Positions 44,425 through 47,139 of a stretch of DNA of 47,139 bases are shown one piece after another. Source of the stretch: Promethearchaeota archaeon (GTDB taxonomy: Archaea; Asgardarchaeota; Lokiarchaeia; Sigyniarchaeales; SOKP01). The notes below the pieces were generated by a model. That model made no database searches. It was given only the letters and a program-made list of their open reading frames with translations, and was not told where the DNA came from. Positions within the stretch are counted from its first letter, which is position 1. The number at the start of each line of letters is the position of its first letter. A program made the position numbers and the translations under genes. The DNA is taken from positions 1 through 47,139 of the forward strand of contig JAEOTS010000075.1 in NCBI GenBank assembly GCA_016839745.1, in the 5' to 3' direction.

Positions 44425-45708
44425 ATGGCTAAAAGTGACTACTTTATAGGGGAAGCCCTTTTAGGTGCTGAAGAAAACTTAGCACATATAGATTTAATAA
44501 TTGGTTCAAAAGATGGGCCTGTTGGTGTATCGTTTGCAAATGCACTTAGTTCTCCTTCAATAGGTCATGGAGGGCTTTTGGCATGTATAAGGCCAAATCT
44601 TCTTACAAAACCAGTTAGCCTTGTTATACCCAAGGTAACTGTTTCAAAAATGGAAGAGGCCAACAAGATTTTTGGACCCGCTCAAGCTGCCGTTGCTAAA
44701 GCAATAGCCGATGCAGTAGAAGAGAATATAATTCCAATGAATAAACTGGATGAATGGGTACTCATTATAAGCGTCTTTATTCACCCCGATGCAAAGGATT
44801 ATAGGAAAATATATCAATATAATTATAGCGCGACAAAATTAGCGATTAAAAGAGCTTTAATAAATTACCCTCCAATTGACAAAATTTTCTACGATAAAGA
44901 TCGAGCAAAGCACCCTGTTGCTGGAATGAAAGTACCAAGGCTTTGGAGACCTCCATATATCCAAGTAGCTTTGGATCATCCAAACATAGAACATCATATG
45001 AAAGTAGTAAAACAACTACCCAAGAGTGACAGGATTATCTTAGAAATTGGAACACCTTTCCTCAAAAAGTACGGAATGGAAGCGATCAAAAAAATTCGAG
45101 AACTTGCACCTCAAAAATTCATCGTAGCCGATTTAAAAACTCTAGATGTAGGGAAATTAGAAGTCGATTTTGTCTTTGACGCAACTGCAGATGCTGCTGT
45201 TGCAAGTGGTTTAGCGGCCTCCTCCTCCATAGATAAATTCCTTTTAGAAACTAATCGTATGGGAATTTATGGTTTTGTTGATACAATGGAAGTAGATGAT
45301 CCTGTAGCAAAATTGAGCAAGCTAAAACAAGTCCCTGATGTTGTCATTCTACATCGAGCAATTGACGTGGAACAAGCTACTGGTTCAGAATCCTCAAATG
45401 CAGCTCAAAAAGCAAGATGGGCAGCAATTCCTAAGATTAAGGAATTATATAAGGATCAGAAATTAGCATCCGGTCGAGACCGCGTTTTAGTTGCTGTTGC
45501 TGGAGGAATTGATCCAACTACCGCCAGTAGTGCATTAGAGATGGGAGCTGATATTTTAATAGTAGGCAGGTTCGTTACCTCATCTAAAGACATTGAAAAT
45601 TCGATGAGAAGACTTCTTAATCTCATACCAGGTTACTCTGATATTGACTTAAAGAGAATTCACACGGAAGATGACGATAGTTCCGTAAAGAAGCCTAAAT
45701 GGGATTAA
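44425..45708 (+). CDS. fae-hps: Bifunctional formaldehyde-activating enzyme / hexulose-6-phosphate synthase
   Basis: A 427-residue fusion. Residues 1-165 are Fae, which joins formaldehyde to tetrahydromethanopterin; the catalytic His is in AHIDLIIG, and GEALLGAEENLAHIDL is the signature. Residues about 175-420 are hexulose-6-phosphate synthase, an orotidine-decarboxylase-fold barrel with VALDHPNIEHH, VADLKTLD and the phosphate loop VAGGIDPTTA. In archaea lacking the oxidative pentose-phosphate path, the fusion makes ribulose 5-phosphate from fructose 6-phosphate and captures the formaldehyde released. A TATA box and a dyad-rich region precede it. Confidence 0.95.
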   Translation: MAKSDYFIGEALLGAEENLAHIDLIIGSKDGPVGVSFANALSSPSIGHGGLLACIRPNLLTKPVSLVIPKVTVSKMEEANKIFGPAQAAVAKAIADAVEENIIPMNKLDEWVLIISVFIHPDAKDYRKIYQYNYSATKLAIKRALINYPPIDKIFYDKDRAKHPVAGMKVPRLWRPPYIQVALDHPNIEHHMKVVKQLPKSDRIILEIGTPFLKKYGMEAIKKIRELAPQKFIVADLKTLDVGKLEVDFVFDATADAAVASGLAASSSIDKFLLETNRMGIYGFVDTMEVDDPVAKLSKLKQVPDVVILHRAIDVEQATGSESSNAAQKARWAAIPKIKELYKDQKLASGRDRVLVAVAGGIDPTTASSALEMGADILIVGRFVTSSKDIENSMRRLLNLIPGYSDIDLKRIHTEDDDSSVKKPKWD

Positions 45709-45727
45709 TTTTTCATTTAATTTTTCA

Positions 45728-46027
45728 TTAAATTATTTTTTGGCTAGTAATATAAGCATCATGAAATAGTTCAAAAAATTTAAAAAAATTAAAAACTTGA
45801 TATGTTTTTGGCGTTTTAGATCCATATCTCTTCAAGATTCCAGTTTTTTCGAGAGCTTGCAAGCTTCTCCAATAAAAATTAATTTTAGAACTGTCTCTTG
45901 CCTTAATGTTATATAAATTTCTTATTTTTTTTACAGTTATTAGCGATGTATATTTATATCTGATTATATTCCATATGGCAAATATGGTTTCATCCATAAA
46001 TTTCTCATGGACATTCATTAGTCCCAT
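45728..46027 (-). CDS. Winged-helix-like protein
   Basis: A 99-residue protein reading as a single winged helix: AIWNIIRYKYTSLITVKKI is helix 1-2, then FYWRSLQALEKTGILKRYGSKTPKTYQVF is the recognition helix and wing. A DNA-binding role is likely. Three near N-terminal methionines (1, 4 and 11) leave the start open. It is convergent with fae-hps, across a 19-base A/T-rich gap. Confidence 0.5.
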   Translation of the reverse strand: MGLMNVHEKFMDETIFAIWNIIRYKYTSLITVKKIRNLYNIKARDSSKINFYWRSLQALEKTGILKRYGSKTPKTYQVFNFFKFFELFHDAYITSQKII

Positions 46028-46147
46028 TCACCATTCAACATAAATATACTTTTAACTTTTTAATTTTTCGCTTTATCATGCCTAGTAAAAACCAATTCTA
46101 TGTAATTCAATAAAATCTAAAGAGGTAACAATTTCTCTACAAAAAGG

Positions 46148-46155
46148 TTTAAATA
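46148..46155 (+). promoter_or_regulatory. TATA box for the zinc-ribbon membrane gene
   Basis: TTTAAATA after AAAAAGG is a near-consensus BRE/TATA pair about 50 bases before ATG 46202. Confidence 0.55.
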
Positions 46156-46201
46156 CAAAAATAGAGAAATTATTTAATGAATTCAATTAGATTTGGGTAA
46201 A

Positions 46202-46855
46202 ATGAATGCTAATAAAATAATAGCATGTGAAAAATGCGGAACTGAAATCTCTGGATCCCAAAAGAAAGTTTTTTTTGGGTTATGTTCAAATTGTTTTCAA
46301 TTAGAAAACAAATCATTGAAACACAGTAATGTACTCGTTCTTTTGTTTGGTTTATTTATTCTCTTAATAGGAGTTCTAGGGGTATCGAGCTCTGCTGGTC
46401 TTTTGATTTTAGAAGTAATGTCTTCACCAGACATATTATACAGTATTTTTGTTATTATTTTTTTTGGGTTTTTCATTTTTGCCAGCTTTGCATTAACCAT
46501 GGGCGGATATTCCCTGCTTAAGAGATGGTTCTCTTTAAGGAAATTTATCAGAGAACCCATTACTAAAGTAGATGAATTTTCTCTTGTACTTACCGACAAG
46601 GAGAAGAAAGATGACTTAACGCGTATATCCTCCATATCTTTACTGAGCACTTTTTTTATAGCTAGCTTTTTGGGTCTATTTTTCGGAGGGGTAATAGGGA
46701 CAATTATTGAACTAGCTATGAATCCCCAGAGTGAAATAACTGGATACGAAGGAGGTTTTCAAGGTGCGATCGTGGGTGCAATATTGTTTGCTATTATTGG
46801 ACCGTTAATACAAGTTCTCATCAAATCAATCAATGACAACAAACTTACTGCATAG
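46202..46855 (+). CDS. Zinc-ribbon membrane protein of unknown function
   Basis: A 217-residue protein. CEKCG near residue 10 and CSNC near residue 28 form a zinc ribbon, and four hydrophobic helices follow (about residues 45-75, 80-105, 140-170 and 180-205). No known family. ATG 46202 fits better than the in-frame TTG 46193, which overlaps the GGGT that could act as a ribosome binding site. Its N-terminal layout resembles the 530-residue protein near 5 kb. The next gene follows 93 bases on, on the same strand. Confidence 0.6.
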   Translation: MNANKIIACEKCGTEISGSQKKVFFGLCSNCFQLENKSLKHSNVLVLLFGLFILLIGVLGVSSSAGLLILEVMSSPDILYSIFVIIFFGFFIFASFALTMGGYSLLKRWFSLRKFIREPITKVDEFSLVLTDKEKKDDLTRISSISLLSTFFIASFLGLFFGGVIGTIIELAMNPQSEITGYEGGFQGAIVGAILFAIIGPLIQVLIKSINDNKLTA

Positions 46856-46948
46856 ACAGGTAAATTATATAAAATATTGTAAACAATTAAAGGTAATATT
46901 TTTAATAGATTATTTTAAGGTTATTATATTAATTGAGGAAGAATTTTC

Positions 46949-47139
46949 ATGAAGCATAAAACAGGAATTATTTTGTTAATCATTGGCGGAATATGCATGC
47001 TAATTAGTTCTGTAACTGGAGGTATTCAAATATTTGAGACTATTTATTTGATAGTTGCGAATCAATGGCCAGAATACGAACCAATTTTCAATGTAATTGT
47101 TAATGTAATTTTTAGATGGATTGCGGATTTAGGAGGCGC
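46949..47139 (+). CDS. Partial membrane protein, cut by window end
   Basis: An open frame starting at ATG 46949 after GAGGA 9 bases upstream and running off the window. The visible 63 residues begin MKHKTGIILLIIGGICMLIS, a signal-anchor-like helix, and then IFETIYLIVANQ and IFNVIVNVIFRWI. Nothing more can be said without the rest. Confidence 0.5.
   Translation, partial: MKHKTGIILLIIGGICMLISSVTGGIQIFETIYLIVANQWPEYEPIFNVIVNVIFRWIADLGG

Noticed and set aside
1..47139. CRISPR arrays, IS elements, tRNA and rRNA genes
   Set aside because: I looked for regularly spaced repeats, terminal inverted repeats with transposase-like frames, and cloverleaf-like segments, and saw none; a covariance-model scan would be needed to exclude a tRNA fully.

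Overview
This AT-rich window is archaeal and most likely comes from an Asgard archaeon of Lokiarchaeia type. It carries archaeal information-processing genes: TFB, Rpo7, Rpo10, Spt4, eS6, eS24, eS28, eS31, eL8, eL24, Kae1 and Bud32, and the wyosine enzyme Taw1. It also carries a eukaryote-like set: a Rab/Ras-like GTPase, a long Arf/Rag-like GTPase, two roadblock/LC7 proteins, a possible gelsolin-fold protein, and a very long helical protein whose N-terminus looks like a dead small GTPase. That combination is known from Asgard archaea. The placement is inferred from gene content; no rRNA or tRNA gene was seen.

Layout. 1-5.7 kb: an EngB-like GTPase, Taw1 with an unusual insertion, a nucleoside phosphorylase, a double winged-helix regulator and a zinc-ribbon membrane protein. 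5.9-9.0 kb: a probable minus-strand operon of two paralogous unknown proteins, a DUF2085-like membrane protein and a YqiA-like hydrolase. 9.2-15.4 kb: the 1251-residue pseudo-GTPase/solenoid protein, TFB, and the Arf/Rag-like GTPase divergent from TFB. 15.4-21.2 kb: PAP2 phosphatase, PHP phosphoesterase and a CoA-transferase/GNAT fusion on the minus strand, divergent from acetyl-CoA synthetase. 21.2-31.0 kb: catabolic and peptidase genes (PepD, metallo-beta-lactamase, GH3, M28, an M20 homologue with altered metal ligands), a HEAT-like protein and a roadblock protein. 31.2-33.9 kb: Rab-like GTPase, HAD phosphatase and a dolichol-kinase-like membrane enzyme.

34.1-41.5 kb is a conserved archaeal information-processing block: roadblock, rpo7, spt4, (inverted) GTP-dependent dephospho-CoA kinase, eS24, eS31, kae1, bud32, then eS28/eL8, rpo10, a flavodoxin, eL24 and eS6. 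The last 5.5 kb has the gelsolin-like candidate, a B12-type radical SAM protein, a fused Fae-Hps enzyme for C1/ribulose-phosphate chemistry, and small or membrane proteins of unknown role, the last cut by the window end.

Metabolically the window suggests acetate/acetyl-CoA interconversion (ACS, CoA transferase), peptide and glycoside use in the cytoplasm, polyprenol phosphate chemistry, and formaldehyde/pentose-phosphate linkage through Fae-Hps. Translation signals are mixed. Several genes have GGTG/GGAG-type ribosome binding sites that decide the start, including TTG and GTG starts and an apparent AUC start in rpo7. Others have a TATA box close enough to the start codon for a leaderless mRNA.
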